DNA of 64,000 nt from an uncultured Bacillota bacterium (lineage in GTDB: Bacteria; Bacillota; Clostridia; Peptostreptococcales; Anaerovoracaceae). The stretch is taken from assembly GCA_927441425.1 (NCBI GenBank), contig CAKMKG010000006.1:119245-183244 (forward strand). Direction: 5' to 3'. Below, in pieces: positions 27,637 through 35,110 of this stretch. Each line of letters begins with the position of its first letter. Position 1 is the first letter of the stretch. The notes beneath the pieces are model-generated. The model saw nothing but the letters and a program-made list of their open reading frames with translations. It was not told the origin of the DNA and ran no database searches. The translations under genes were made by a program, and so were the position numbers.

Positions 27637-28749
27637 TTAAAAATCGTGTTTTGCTGTATGGATTGCCGGACGTTTGTCGCCCTCCGGTACGAGCGTTGGT
27701 TTGCCTTGTGGCTTCTCGACCAGACCGCCGAGCAGTTTGGAGAACCTTACCTTGCCGAGAGCCTTTTCCATTGCGGTGATGCCTATCACCTTGTGTTCGT
27801 ATGGATCGTAGCCTGCCGCGCTGACGGCATTAGCGACTGCCTCATCGTTTGTGTATCTGCGGTTAGAACGTCCTTCAACCAGTTTCCAACCTGACCAGTG
27901 CTTGCCGCTGAGTGCACTCTGAAGAGCGTAGTCCTTGATGTCCGAAGCCCACGAAACAAGATCGTCTATCTTGACAAGAATGGATTCGATTTCATCATCT
28001 TCCAAAAGGGGCGGCACCTTGAATTCGTATTTTGCGAGTTCAAGGTTTTGCTCTGCCCGTTTGCGGCAGTCATGCTTCGCCTTGCAGAATTGGCACCAAT
28101 CGCCACACCGGAATTCGCCCTCGCCGTCGTAGGCAAGTTTTGCGATAGGTTTTAAGGTTTCTGCTGCCCACTGATAAAGTGATTCTTTGAAAACCGTGTG
28201 GGTACTGATGTTATCCCGTCTTGGCTGATAAATGGTCATGCTGACTGTGTCGATATCATAGATGCCGTCAAACAACTCCAGAGCACCCAAGGCGTATAGT
28301 TTCATTTGCGGGTTGTCGTCTGCTGCTATGAGGACTCCGGCACCCATTTTAAAGTCAATTACATTGAGCGTGCCGTCAGCGATGATCACGCAGTCGCCGG
28401 TACCAAAGCCACCCTCGACATACTTAGAAAAATCGAGACGTTGCTCAATCAGCACCACAGGGTCGGCGCAATTCTGCTTTGCCGTTTCCACCAGTTCTAT
28501 GATGTAGGCTGCGTATCCGTTGGCGCATTCCTCCATCTCTTCGGAGTAGTAGGTCAGGCTGGTGGTTGGATCTTTGGTGCGGATGCCGAGTGCCGTTTTT
28601 AACTTGTACTCACAAAGGGTGTGTGCCTCCGTACCTTCGGCGGCATAACTGCTGCCTTTATCTTCGTACTTCTCACCAAGCCGGGCCGAGGGAGGGCAGT
28701 TCAACCATCGGTGGCTTGAAGAAGCAGAGAGAAGTGCATGTTTACCCAT
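27637..28749 (-). CDS. DUF2800 Cas4/RecB-like Fe-S exonuclease
   Basis: The ATG at 28749 (MGKHALLSASSSHRWLNCPP) follows CGGAGG, giving 370 residues. The nuclease core shows GTGDCVIIADGTLNVIDFKM with the D...D-x-K motif of the PD-(D/E)XK superfamily, followed by ADDNPQMKLYALGALELFDG. The C-terminal cysteines CGDWCQFCKAKHDCRKRA, with the early SHRWLNCP cysteine, can bind an Fe-S cluster. It probably processes DNA ends in phage recombination with the DUF2815 protein. Its start overlaps the previous stop by eight bases. Confidence 0.9.
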   Translation of the reverse strand: MGKHALLSASSSHRWLNCPPSARLGEKYEDKGSSYAAEGTEAHTLCEYKLKTALGIRTKDPTTSLTYYSEEMEECANGYAAYIIELVETAKQNCADPVVLIEQRLDFSKYVEGGFGTGDCVIIADGTLNVIDFKMGAGVLIAADDNPQMKLYALGALELFDGIYDIDTVSMTIYQPRRDNISTHTVFKESLYQWAAETLKPIAKLAYDGEGEFRCGDWCQFCKAKHDCRKRAEQNLELAKYEFKVPPLLEDDEIESILVKIDDLVSWASDIKDYALQSALSGKHWSGWKLVEGRSNRRYTNDEAVANAVSAAGYDPYEHKVIGITAMEKALGKVRFSKLLGGLVEKPQGKPTLVPEGDKRPAIHTAKHDF

Positions 28750-29062
28750 TGCCCAGTACCTCCGCTTCTGCAAGCAGGGCAGCGTACTTTTGGGGGTCGA
28801 TCTCTGATAGCTTCGCAGCGCCATGCTTTTCGAGCAGCTCCCTGATTTTAGCGGTGTGACCGTTACGGGATTTTTCCGCAAGTACTGCTCTGACATCTTC
28901 CAGCGTTAGAGGTTTTGAAGGTGGCTTTGATTCTGGCTGTACCGATGATTCGGGCAGGCTGCCGCTGAAAAGAGAAGTCAAGCTATCAGCTACTAAGTTC
29001 AGGGACTGTGCAGCACTACGAAGTTCGCCGACACAGAGGTCGAGTTCACTCATCTTGCTCAT
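28742..29062 (-). CDS. Phage protein with C-terminal helical (Rrp5-like) domain
   Basis: The ATG at 29062 (MSKMSELDLCVGELRSAAQS) is preceded by AGGAGG, giving 106 residues. An amphipathic N-terminal helix is followed by a Ser/Pro linker (SSVQPESKPPSKP) and a conserved helical end, LTLEDVRAVLAEKSRNGHTA and IRELLEKHGAAKLSEIDPQK. Similar domains occur in phage proteins next to recombination genes and are often mislabelled as rRNA biogenesis proteins. The role is unknown, possibly an ssDNA- or partner-binding accessory factor. Confidence 0.68.
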   Translation of the reverse strand: MSKMSELDLCVGELRSAAQSLNLVADSLTSLFSGSLPESSVQPESKPPSKPLTLEDVRAVLAEKSRNGHTAKIRELLEKHGAAKLSEIDPQKYAALLAEAEVLGNG

Positions 29063-29228
29063 CTGGTGCACCTCCTTCCCTGGTGGATTCTTTTTGCTTT
29101 TGAAGTGCGAGCAGCTTCTTGGCAAGACGTTTAGACACTACGCTTATTGCCGTGAGGATGCCTGCAAGTTCTTCGTCCAGCTCGGCATCACGCATTTCCG
29201 CGTTACTTTCATTTGCTTGTGTTTGCAT
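29046..29228 (-). CDS. Small acidic phage protein
   Basis: The ATG at 29228 (MQTQANESNAEMRDAELDEE) has GGAGG seven bases upstream, giving 60 residues. A central helix (LAGILTAISVVSKRLAKKLL) is followed by a charged tail. It overlaps the next start by 17 bases. No family is recognised. It lies directly below a structured leader hairpin. Confidence 0.55.
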   Translation of the reverse strand: MQTQANESNAEMRDAELDEELAGILTAISVVSKRLAKKLLALQKQKESTREGGAPDEQDE

Positions 29229-29258
29229 TTTCTTACCTCCGTTTCCGAGAAGCTTTAT

Positions 29259-29292
29259 CGCCCCTCTACCGTCTACAGACAGAAGAGGGGCG
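29259..29292 (-). other. Leader hairpin with conserved 16-base loop, copy B
   Basis: A nine-base stem CGCCCCTCT (29259-29267) / AGAGGGGCG (29284-29292) surrounds a 16-base loop. The minus-strand loop contains CTGTCTGTAGACGGT, matching copy A at 13 of 15 positions, while the outer stem differs with compensating changes. It sits 30 bases before the start of the 60-residue gene. Confidence 0.7.
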
Positions 29293-29313
29293 GTTGCGTA
29301 CCACGGAGAGTAG

Positions 29314-29979
29314 TTACTCAAAAAACTTCTTCAGGGCTTCGTCATTTCGCAGGATGTCAAGAATACGACGTACATGAACGGTAATGCTGCGTGATGATTT
29401 AAAATCGTACTTGGGCGCTAATTCACGCACGGTTTTTTCAAGGATAATGCGGTCTGTTATAAGCTCACGGTCTTTTTGAGTGAGAGCAGCAAGGGCGGCG
29501 TGGAGTGTGTCTAATACAGCCTTTTGTTCTAAAAATTCTGTGATATCAGTGGGATCGGCGGGTTCGAAAAATGTATCCGAGCCATCAGAATCGTTACCTA
29601 ATGGCTTATCAAGCTCAATGGTTCGGCTCGTGCGGGCATTACATGTCTCACATTTCTGATCGCATTTGCTTGTGCCTTTCCATACGCATTGGAATTTCCG
29701 CTCCTGATGTTTTTGCTCTCGCCATATAGAGCGCATATTGTCGCGTGCGAGGTCGTCGCCCATTTGATTACGAGGTAGGCGTACAACAAGACCAGACTCT
29801 TCATCGACATACCAGCGTTGAGGGAATGGGTTCTCGGGCTCTTCAGTATGGGTAAGACAAACTGAGCGTGAAACCTCGGTGTGGATTTTCCCATCGTCCG
29901 AAAGCGCATAGTAAGCCATCGGCTCTCCGGACTTTGTGCTATAAGGGATTGACGTGGTTTTGAAAGACTTTTTACTCAT
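29314..29979 (-). CDS. Sigma factor-like early regulator
   Basis: The ATG at 29979 (MSKKSFKTTSIPYSTKSGEP) follows AAAGGAG. The 221-residue product has a zinc-binding-like CVWKGTSKCDQKCETCNA stretch near residue 105 and a C-terminal sigma region-4 helix-turn-helix: LHAALAALTQKDRELITDRI followed by KTVRELAPKYDFKSSRSITV and HVRRILDILR. It probably controls early or middle phage transcription. Its 5' leader is an elaborate structure that could hide the ribosome site. Confidence 0.72.
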   Translation of the reverse strand: MSKKSFKTTSIPYSTKSGEPMAYYALSDDGKIHTEVSRSVCLTHTEEPENPFPQRWYVDEESGLVVRLPRNQMGDDLARDNMRSIWREQKHQERKFQCVWKGTSKCDQKCETCNARTSRTIELDKPLGNDSDGSDTFFEPADPTDITEFLEQKAVLDTLHAALAALTQKDRELITDRIILEKTVRELAPKYDFKSSRSITVHVRRILDILRNDEALKKFFE

Positions 29980-29984
29980 AAAAT

Positions 29985-30113
29985 CGGCTCCTTTGAATTT
30001 CAGAGATTTCTGAAATCCGCCGGAGCCGTTGAATCCGCATAAACGAAACAAGACGGCAGGTGAACCCCTTGGTCAGGGATTCCGCACTGCCGTCTTGCGT
30101 TCTGGCGGATTTC
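29985..30113 (-). promoter_or_regulatory. Structured 5' leader with two mutually exclusive folds over the ribosome site
   Basis: Fold 1: CGGCTCC (29985-29991, complement of the Shine-Dalgarno region) pairs with GGAGCCG (30022-30028), enclosing an eight-base hairpin ATTTCAGA (29997-30004) / TCTGAAAT (30009-30016). Fold 2: GAAATCCGCC (30012-30021) pairs with GGCGGATTTC (30104-30113), enclosing an 11-base hairpin CAAGACGGCAG (30049-30059) / CTGCCGTCTTG (30087-30097). The long arm of fold 2 uses bases needed for fold 1, so forming fold 2 would free the ribosome site. This layout resembles a riboswitch or attenuator. Pairings were read by eye; no ligand or known class is implied. Confidence 0.6.
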
Positions 30114-30140
30114 GGTTATTGAGTTGCTTCTGGACTGTGG

Positions 30141-30299
30141 TTAAACTGCAGGCTTCACACGCTCGTGAGTGATTTTTAACGTGCCGTCTGGGTTCGCCGT
30201 GATTCGTGTAGTGCAATCTTTCTTTTGGATTTCAATGACTCTCTCATCGAAACTAATGTCGCAAATTCGCTTGTGGTCAAGGTTTTTGACCTCGTTCAT
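30141..30299 (-). CDS. Small phage protein of unknown function
   Basis: The ATG at 30299 (MNEVKNLDHKRICDISFDER) has AAGGAGAT upstream, giving 52 residues. The sequence alternates beta strands (VIEIQKKDCTTRITANPDGT, LKITHER), suggesting a small beta sandwich. It is the second gene of the early run. No family is recognised. Confidence 0.55.
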   Translation of the reverse strand: MNEVKNLDHKRICDISFDERVIEIQKKDCTTRITANPDGTLKITHERVKPAV

Positions 30300-30328
30300 G
30301 TGGCATATCTCCTTTCTAAAAACAAAGA

Positions 30329-30367
30329 AGCCGGATGCATCACGATTAACTCGTAACACATCCGGCT
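30329..30367 (-). other. Leader hairpin between small early genes
   Basis: AGCCGGATG (30329-30337) pairs with CATCCGGCT (30359-30367), a perfect nine-base stem, with an inner four-base stem ACGA (30342-30345) / TCGT (30351-30354). It separates the 51-residue zinc finger gene from the 52-residue gene, about 30 bases before the latter's start. Confidence 0.6.
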
Positions 30368-30407
30368 ATTTGGTCACTCGCATTCGGTGCCGTTGCTCGG
30401 TATGGTG

Positions 30408-30563
30408 TTAAACTGCTTTCTTTTTTGGTGTAGGGTCTGAATTTCGTTCGATAGACACGACGTTGCGGCAGTGAATACATTTGATTTTTACAGCCGTTCG
30501 CCCCTGCCATTCGAGGTCAAAAATTCGCTTTTTACAGTTAGGGCATTTGATTGTCTCTTGCAT
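30408..30563 (-). CDS. Com-like small zinc-ribbon protein (51 residues)
   Basis: The coding strand starts ATGCAAGAGACA at 30563 behind AAGGAGAG and ends TAA at 30408. The product opens MQETIKCPNCKKRIFDLEW and continues IKCIHCRNVVSIERN, then a basic tail PTPKKKAV. Two CxxC pairs form a zinc ribbon as in Mu Com, an RNA-binding translational regulator, and related phage proteins. It lies between the ImmA gene and the hairpin-rich small early genes. Whether it binds those hairpins is speculation, but the pairing is suggestive. Confidence 0.8.
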   Translation of the reverse strand: MQETIKCPNCKKRIFDLEWQGRTAVKIKCIHCRNVVSIERNSDPTPKKKAV

Positions 30564-30642
30564 ATGGCTCTCCTTTCACGCAACATAGCCTATAAGCTAA
30601 TTAGCGAAGTTTTAGATTAAAAAAATACAGCTTCCCATATAG

Positions 30643-31353
30643 CTATTCACGCAAATAATAGCCTCGCTCGCTGAGACGAATTTCTGCGGACTGCTTAGAC
30701 ACCTGAAAGAAGTCCGCTAAACTGTTAATGACAGCACGATGCAGATACCAACTTCCGTGTAAATCGGCTTCGTTTGAATGTTCCTCGATATAACGAGTTG
30801 CCATTTCATCAAACTGCTCAGGCGGCATAAGAATGCGCGGAGCTATACCTCTTGCCTGCCACTCCATCCAGTCCTCGTCAGACCAGTTCGCTCTATTGGA
30901 TTCATCATATTCTCCAAACGCACTAAGAATCCGTACCGCCTTTTTAGAGTCGAATAAAGAGATGGCAATATGATAGTCCCGGTGTTTGTGCCAATGGAAA
31001 GCTTCGTGAGCGATTGTGTTGTTCTTACATCCCTCATTGCGTTTAGCTATGGTATCAGGGTCGATAATCATCGTGCCGAACCGGGCTTTTACCATTTTGT
31101 ACGAACCATCTTCCTTGTCGTAAATTTCGGTCAGTCCGCTGGTAAAACACATTTGACCGAGAACACTAAAATCCTCGGTTAGCCGTTTCTCAACAACGCG
31201 CAAGCCCATGCGGTGGCGGACAACATATAGAATTGGAACCGCCATGGGCTGTTCTAAAGCCTCCGGATAATACTTCTCCAGAAATTCCAAAGCTTCTTTA
31301 TCAAATTCGTCCCGACAGATGTGTGGAGCATTTGACGAAAGTTCCACTGACAT
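30643..31353 (-). CDS. ImmA/IrrE family metallopeptidase
   Basis: This 236-residue protein has the zinc-binding motif NTIAHEAFHWHKHR near residue 112 (HExxH), a substrate-binding N-terminal helical region and a C-terminal winged helix-like segment (INSLADFFQVSKQSAEIRLS). ImmA-type proteases cleave or release the cognate phage repressor after damage or signal. It lies 15 bases downstream of the XRE repressor gene, making an immunity pair. Confidence 0.93.
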   Translation of the reverse strand: MSVELSSNAPHICRDEFDKEALEFLEKYYPEALEQPMAVPILYVVRHRMGLRVVEKRLTEDFSVLGQMCFTSGLTEIYDKEDGSYKMVKARFGTMIIDPDTIAKRNEGCKNNTIAHEAFHWHKHRDYHIAISLFDSKKAVRILSAFGEYDESNRANWSDEDWMEWQARGIAPRILMPPEQFDEMATRYIEEHSNEADLHGSWYLHRAVINSLADFFQVSKQSAEIRLSERGYYLRE

Positions 31354-31368
31354 ATAATCCCTCCAATC

Positions 31369-31761
31369 CTATGATTGTTTATCTTCCTTACCGATGTCGT
31401 CAAGCACCTTTTTCCAAAAATCGTCGCCAAGATTTTTCTCTGTTGCACGGCGCAGAGCCTTTCGGACGTTGGGCAATTGTGTGGACATCAAATATTCGGG
31501 CAAATCAGGAGCTGCGGTATCCCTTTCCCGTCCCGCAAGGTCAAACATCTCCTCTTTTTCATCGGACGTAAGTTGTAATACAACTGCAATTTTCTCGAGA
31601 ATCTGCATCTCTGGCGGGTTTCTCCTGCCTTTGACGATATCCGAGAGGTATGACGCCGTCATGCCCATAGCCTCGGCAATGTCCTTCAGTTTGATGTCTT
31701 CGCCGCCGATACCACGACCTTTCCTCTTGTTGTCGATATATGCGCCAAATTCTCCTGCCAT
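31369..31761 (-). CDS. CI-like prophage repressor (XRE family)
   Basis: This 130-residue protein has an N-terminal helix-turn-helix: LKDIAEAMGMTASYLSDIVK followed by GRRNPPEMQILEKIAVVLQL, matching the XRE fold. The C-terminal part is helical and has no LexA-like Ser-Lys pair. It is the first gene of the leftward prophage operon and follows a consensus promoter overlapping a palindromic operator, so it should repress its own synthesis and the early genes. The ImmA-type protease encoded next is its likely relief switch. Confidence 0.92.
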   Translation of the reverse strand: MAGEFGAYIDNKRKGRGIGGEDIKLKDIAEAMGMTASYLSDIVKGRRNPPEMQILEKIAVVLQLTSDEKEEMFDLAGRERDTAAPDLPEYLMSTQLPNVRKALRRATEKNLGDDFWKKVLDDIGKEDKQS

Positions 31762-31800
31762 GGCCGTTCTCCTTTCCGCTTACGGCGTTATTGCCGCACA

Positions 31801-31826
31801 GCATATCAGCAAATTCGCTGATATGC
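31801..31826. promoter_or_regulatory. Palindromic operator of the prophage repressor
   Basis: GCATATCAGC (31801-31810) and GCTGATATGC (31817-31826) are perfect inverted arms around AAATTC. The site starts three bases downstream of the -10 box of the repressor promoter, so binding there would block initiation or clearance. Confidence 0.75.
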
Positions 31827-31828
31827 GT

Positions 31829-31857
31829 ATTATATCATGTGACGAAAAAGATGTCAA
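31829..31857 (-). promoter_or_regulatory. Consensus sigma-A promoter for the repressor operon
   Basis: On the minus strand TTGACA (31852-31857) and TATAAT (31829-31834) are both perfect, with 17 bases between them. The start site should fall inside the palindromic operator, indicating autoregulation. It is the only clear promoter seen for the leftward prophage genes near the repressor. Confidence 0.88.
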
Positions 31858-31945
31858 GTCGTTTTTGCCTTTACTTTTAACAGGGTAACTCAAAATACAA
31901 TTCAAGCGATAACAACTTAAATTCATGACTTCTCAGCATTTACTC

Positions 31946-31974
31946 TTGCAATAATTTGTCGAATGAGTTATAAT
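31946..31974 (+). promoter_or_regulatory. Sigma-A promoter for the defence operon
   Basis: TTGCAA (31946-31951) and TATAAT (31969-31974) are separated by 17 bases and lie about 50 bases before the small HTH gene that heads the rightward operon. It diverges from the repressor promoter across a roughly 90-base control region. No other strong promoter was seen for the following 18 kb. Confidence 0.75.
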
Positions 31975-32023
31975 ATATAAATAGACTTTTACACTCTATG
32001 AAACCTGAAGGCGAGGTAATCAA

Positions 32024-32230
32024 ATGGCTATAAGTTATAAAAGGCTATGGAAACTCCTAATTGACCGTGACCTTAAAAAGAAAGACCTGCCGTCTTTGGC
32101 AGGCATCAGTTCCGCATCGGTTACAAAATTAGGAAAAAATGAAAATGTAAATACAGAAATTCTTGAAAAAATATGTCGAGCGTTAGATTGTGACATCTCC
32201 GATATTATGGAGATGACTGAAGACAAATAA
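32024..32230 (+). CDS. Small XRE-type transcriptional regulator of the defence operon
   Basis: This 68-residue protein is almost entirely a helix-turn-helix: LLIDRDLKKKDLPSLAGISS, then ASVTKLGKNENVNTEILEKI and CRALDCDISDIME. Such Cro/CI-like regulators commonly open restriction-modification and defence operons and delay or tune their expression. It is 14 bases upstream of the SNF2 gene and 49 bases after the promoter, so it probably autoregulates the operon. Its sequence is unlike the prophage repressor. Confidence 0.87.
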   Translation: MAISYKRLWKLLIDRDLKKKDLPSLAGISSASVTKLGKNENVNTEILEKICRALDCDISDIMEMTEDK

Positions 32231-32244
32231 AGGAGCTACTTGCA

Positions 32245-35097
32245 ATGCCGTATACAGTACATCAAATCAAGTTTTTTGCAGAACAGCTTATGCTGAAACG
32301 CCCGCAGCACTCAATTGACGGGCTTGCTTCTGCTATGTCTGGAGTTAAAGTAGACCTGAACCCGCATCAGGTGGATGCGGCTTTATTTGCTCTGCAGTCG
32401 CCATTGTCAAATGGTGCGTTACTTGCGGATGAAGTCGGACTCGGTAAAACGATAGAGGCAGGACTTGTACTTGCCCAGTGCTGGTCGGAGCGCAAACGGA
32501 AAATCCTCTTGATTGTCACGGCCACCCTCCGCACACAATGGAGAGCCGAACTGGAGGAGAAATTTTTTATCCGTTCTGAAATACTGGAATCAAAGAATTA
32601 TAACAAGGCGAAGAAAGAGAACCCGTCTTGCAACCCTTTTCTTGCGCAAGACGCGGTGGTGATTTGTTCATATAACTTTGCATCGGCAAAGATGCGTGAT
32701 ATTTTGTCAATTGACTGGGATTTGGTGATTATGGACGAGGCGCATAAACTTCGCAACGTCTATAAAAGAAACAATGTAATGGGTAATAATCTCAAAACTG
32801 CTCTCCGTGGGCGAAAAAAACTGCTTCTCACAGCGACCCCACTACAAAACAACCTGATGGAACTCTACGGGCTTGTCAGCATTATTGACGAGCAGGTTTT
32901 CGGCGATCCCGATGTGTTCCGTGAAGTATATGTCAACGTGACTAATATTGAGAGCCGAAACAGGAACTTGAAAGTCCGCTTACAGAATTTTTGCAAGAGA
33001 ACCCTTCGACGACAAGTAACCGAATATGTGCCGTATACCAATCGAACAACTATAACGCAAGAATATACTCCAAGCCAAGACGAGGAGCAATTATACACAG
33101 ATGTGTCTAATTATTTGCAGCGGGAACGGCTTCACGCTTTCCCGCAAGGACAGCGCCAACTCCTGATGTTGGTGGCAAGAAAGTTGCTCGCATCGTCATC
33201 AATGGCGATTCACGGCACCCTGTCCACCATTATCGATCGCCTGAATCTTAAATTAAGTGATTATGAAGCCCAGTTGAATCTGACAGACCTTGATGATTAC
33301 GACGGCATCGAGGAACTCATTGATGAGGAATCGAATGGCGATGATAACGGCGCGGTGGATGAAATGGCGGCAGACTATGAGGGAATACGAGCCGAGATAG
33401 AAGAACTGAAGCAATTTGCCGCTCTTGCCGAAAGAATCACAACCAACGCCAAAGGCGACAACCTTCTGACTGCACTTAATCGCGGATTTGAAAAGAATCA
33501 ACAGCTTGGCGGTGCAAGAAAGGCGGTAATATTTACCGAATCAAAGAGGACGCAGCAGTACCTTATGAATCTGCTTTCTCAAAATGGTTATGATGGACAA
33601 ATTGTTTTTCTGGACGGATCTAACAACGACCCTGTATCTACTCGCGTTTATAAGGAATGGAGAGAACGGCACAAAGATGACGGCAGGATTTCAGGTTCAG
33701 CGGCAGCGGATAAAAAGTCGGCGATTGTTGAGGAGTTTCGTGACCGCGCTTCCATTCTCATTGGAACAGAAGCTGCAGCCGAGGGAATCAACCTGCAATT
33801 TTGCAACATCGTAGTCAACTACGATTTGCCTTGGAACCCCCAGCGCATAGAGCAGCGGATAGGCCGTTGCCATCGCTATGGGCAAAAAAATGACGTTATA
33901 GTCATTAACTTTCTTAATCGCACTAATGCTGCCGATGAGAGGGTTTTTGAATTGCTATCTCAAAAATTTAGGCTGTTTGATGGCGTGTTCGGGTCGTCGG
34001 ATGAAGTGCTTGGAGCAATTGAGGATGGTGTGGATTTTGAAAAGCGTATCCTTGATATTTACCAGACTTGCCGTCATCCCGACGACATTAAAGTGGCTTT
34101 TGACCTCTTGCAGGAAGAATTGTCTGAACAGATAAATGAAAATATTACTAAAGCACGACAGTCTATATTAGAGAACCTTGACGAGAGCGTTGCAAGTCGC
34201 TTAAGAGGTTGCCAAAAGGATACAGATGATGGAATGAGCAAGTTTAGCCAGTGGCTGTATCGGTTCTTTTTAATGAAAGGTGCGGAGCGTGTTGAACCCC
34301 TTGACCAGTTGCGGTTTGCTTACATAGAAAATGGTGAACGTAAGACTTATAACCTCCGATGGAAAGACGCAGAAGTACTGCATGATGAGTTTTTACGCCG
34401 GGATGGTGAACCTTGCCTCGGCTGGCTCACAGAAGCTATGAATACGGAAACACCGGTTGTCGCGATTCAATTTGACTATTCAAATTCCAACAGAAATTTT
34501 GGATTCTTAAATGCTCATTCAGGACTTAAAGGCGTATTATCACTTGAAAAGCTAACCCATAAAGGCATAGATAATGAAGAACACCTAATCATCACCGTTA
34601 TCACAGAGGATGGTACTCATGTTGATGATGAGTCGATATGCGATATTATGCAGTTACCATCTACTATCCTTGGAACGTGTTCTCCTGAAACAGACGAACT
34701 CATTAGGCTTCGCCAAGAAGGTATTCAACGCCAAAAAGATGAAATATCTGAGCGTAATAAAAATTTGTTTTTAGAGCATCAAGCTAAGTTGGAAGCTTAT
34801 ACCGAAGACCTCAAAGAAGCTCTGCAAAAATACCTCAGAGCAACGCGCAAAGAGATTAGCGAGAAAAAGAAAGCCTCTCGTGCTTTAAAAGACTCAGGTA
34901 CACTTGCAGAAATGTTGGATTTGCAGGCTGAAATTAATAAGCTCGAAACCACACTTAAAAAAAAGCAAAGAGAGCTTTATGATGAAGAGGACAGATTGGA
35001 GCGTGAGCGGGATGCTTTCTTGGAAGATATCCGCACTCGTTTAAACGGCGAAATCGAAACCGAAACGATAATGACATTCTCGTTCGAGATAGTATAG
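32245..35097 (+). CDS. SNF2/RapA-type ATP-dependent helicase of a defence operon
   Basis: This 950-residue protein starts behind AAAGGAGC. The helicase core has ADEVGLGKTIEAGLVLAQ (motif I) near residues 61-78, VIMDEAHKLRN (motif II) near 161-171, LLLTATPLQNNL (motif III) near 193-204 and, in the second lobe, GTEAAAEGINL and IEQRIGRCHRYGQKNDV (motifs V-VI) near 508-550. The last 170 residues form a long charged coiled coil (KLEAYTEDLKEALQKYLRAT). The core resembles DrmD of DISARM and stand-alone SNF2 defence helicases, but no DUF1998 partner is present. It probably translocates on DNA to aid restriction or to expose targets. The gene ends 13 bases before the methylase. Confidence 0.9.
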   Translation: MPYTVHQIKFFAEQLMLKRPQHSIDGLASAMSGVKVDLNPHQVDAALFALQSPLSNGALLADEVGLGKTIEAGLVLAQCWSERKRKILLIVTATLRTQWRAELEEKFFIRSEILESKNYNKAKKENPSCNPFLAQDAVVICSYNFASAKMRDILSIDWDLVIMDEAHKLRNVYKRNNVMGNNLKTALRGRKKLLLTATPLQNNLMELYGLVSIIDEQVFGDPDVFREVYVNVTNIESRNRNLKVRLQNFCKRTLRRQVTEYVPYTNRTTITQEYTPSQDEEQLYTDVSNYLQRERLHAFPQGQRQLLMLVARKLLASSSMAIHGTLSTIIDRLNLKLSDYEAQLNLTDLDDYDGIEELIDEESNGDDNGAVDEMAADYEGIRAEIEELKQFAALAERITTNAKGDNLLTALNRGFEKNQQLGGARKAVIFTESKRTQQYLMNLLSQNGYDGQIVFLDGSNNDPVSTRVYKEWRERHKDDGRISGSAAADKKSAIVEEFRDRASILIGTEAAAEGINLQFCNIVVNYDLPWNPQRIEQRIGRCHRYGQKNDVIVINFLNRTNAADERVFELLSQKFRLFDGVFGSSDEVLGAIEDGVDFEKRILDIYQTCRHPDDIKVAFDLLQEELSEQINENITKARQSILENLDESVASRLRGCQKDTDDGMSKFSQWLYRFFLMKGAERVEPLDQLRFAYIENGERKTYNLRWKDAEVLHDEFLRRDGEPCLGWLTEAMNTETPVVAIQFDYSNSNRNFGFLNAHSGLKGVLSLEKLTHKGIDNEEHLIITVITEDGTHVDDESICDIMQLPSTILGTCSPETDELIRLRQEGIQRQKDEISERNKNLFLEHQAKLEAYTEDLKEALQKYLRATRKEISEKKKASRALKDSGTLAEMLDLQAEINKLETTLKKKQRELYDEEDRLERERDAFLEDIRTRLNGEIETETIMTFSFEIV

Positions 35098-35110
35098 GAG
35101 GATTTTACAT

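Noticed and set aside
29985..30113. A known riboswitch class
   Set aside because: No conserved core of a class I recognise (TPP, SAM, cobalamin, T-box and similar) could be matched by eye.
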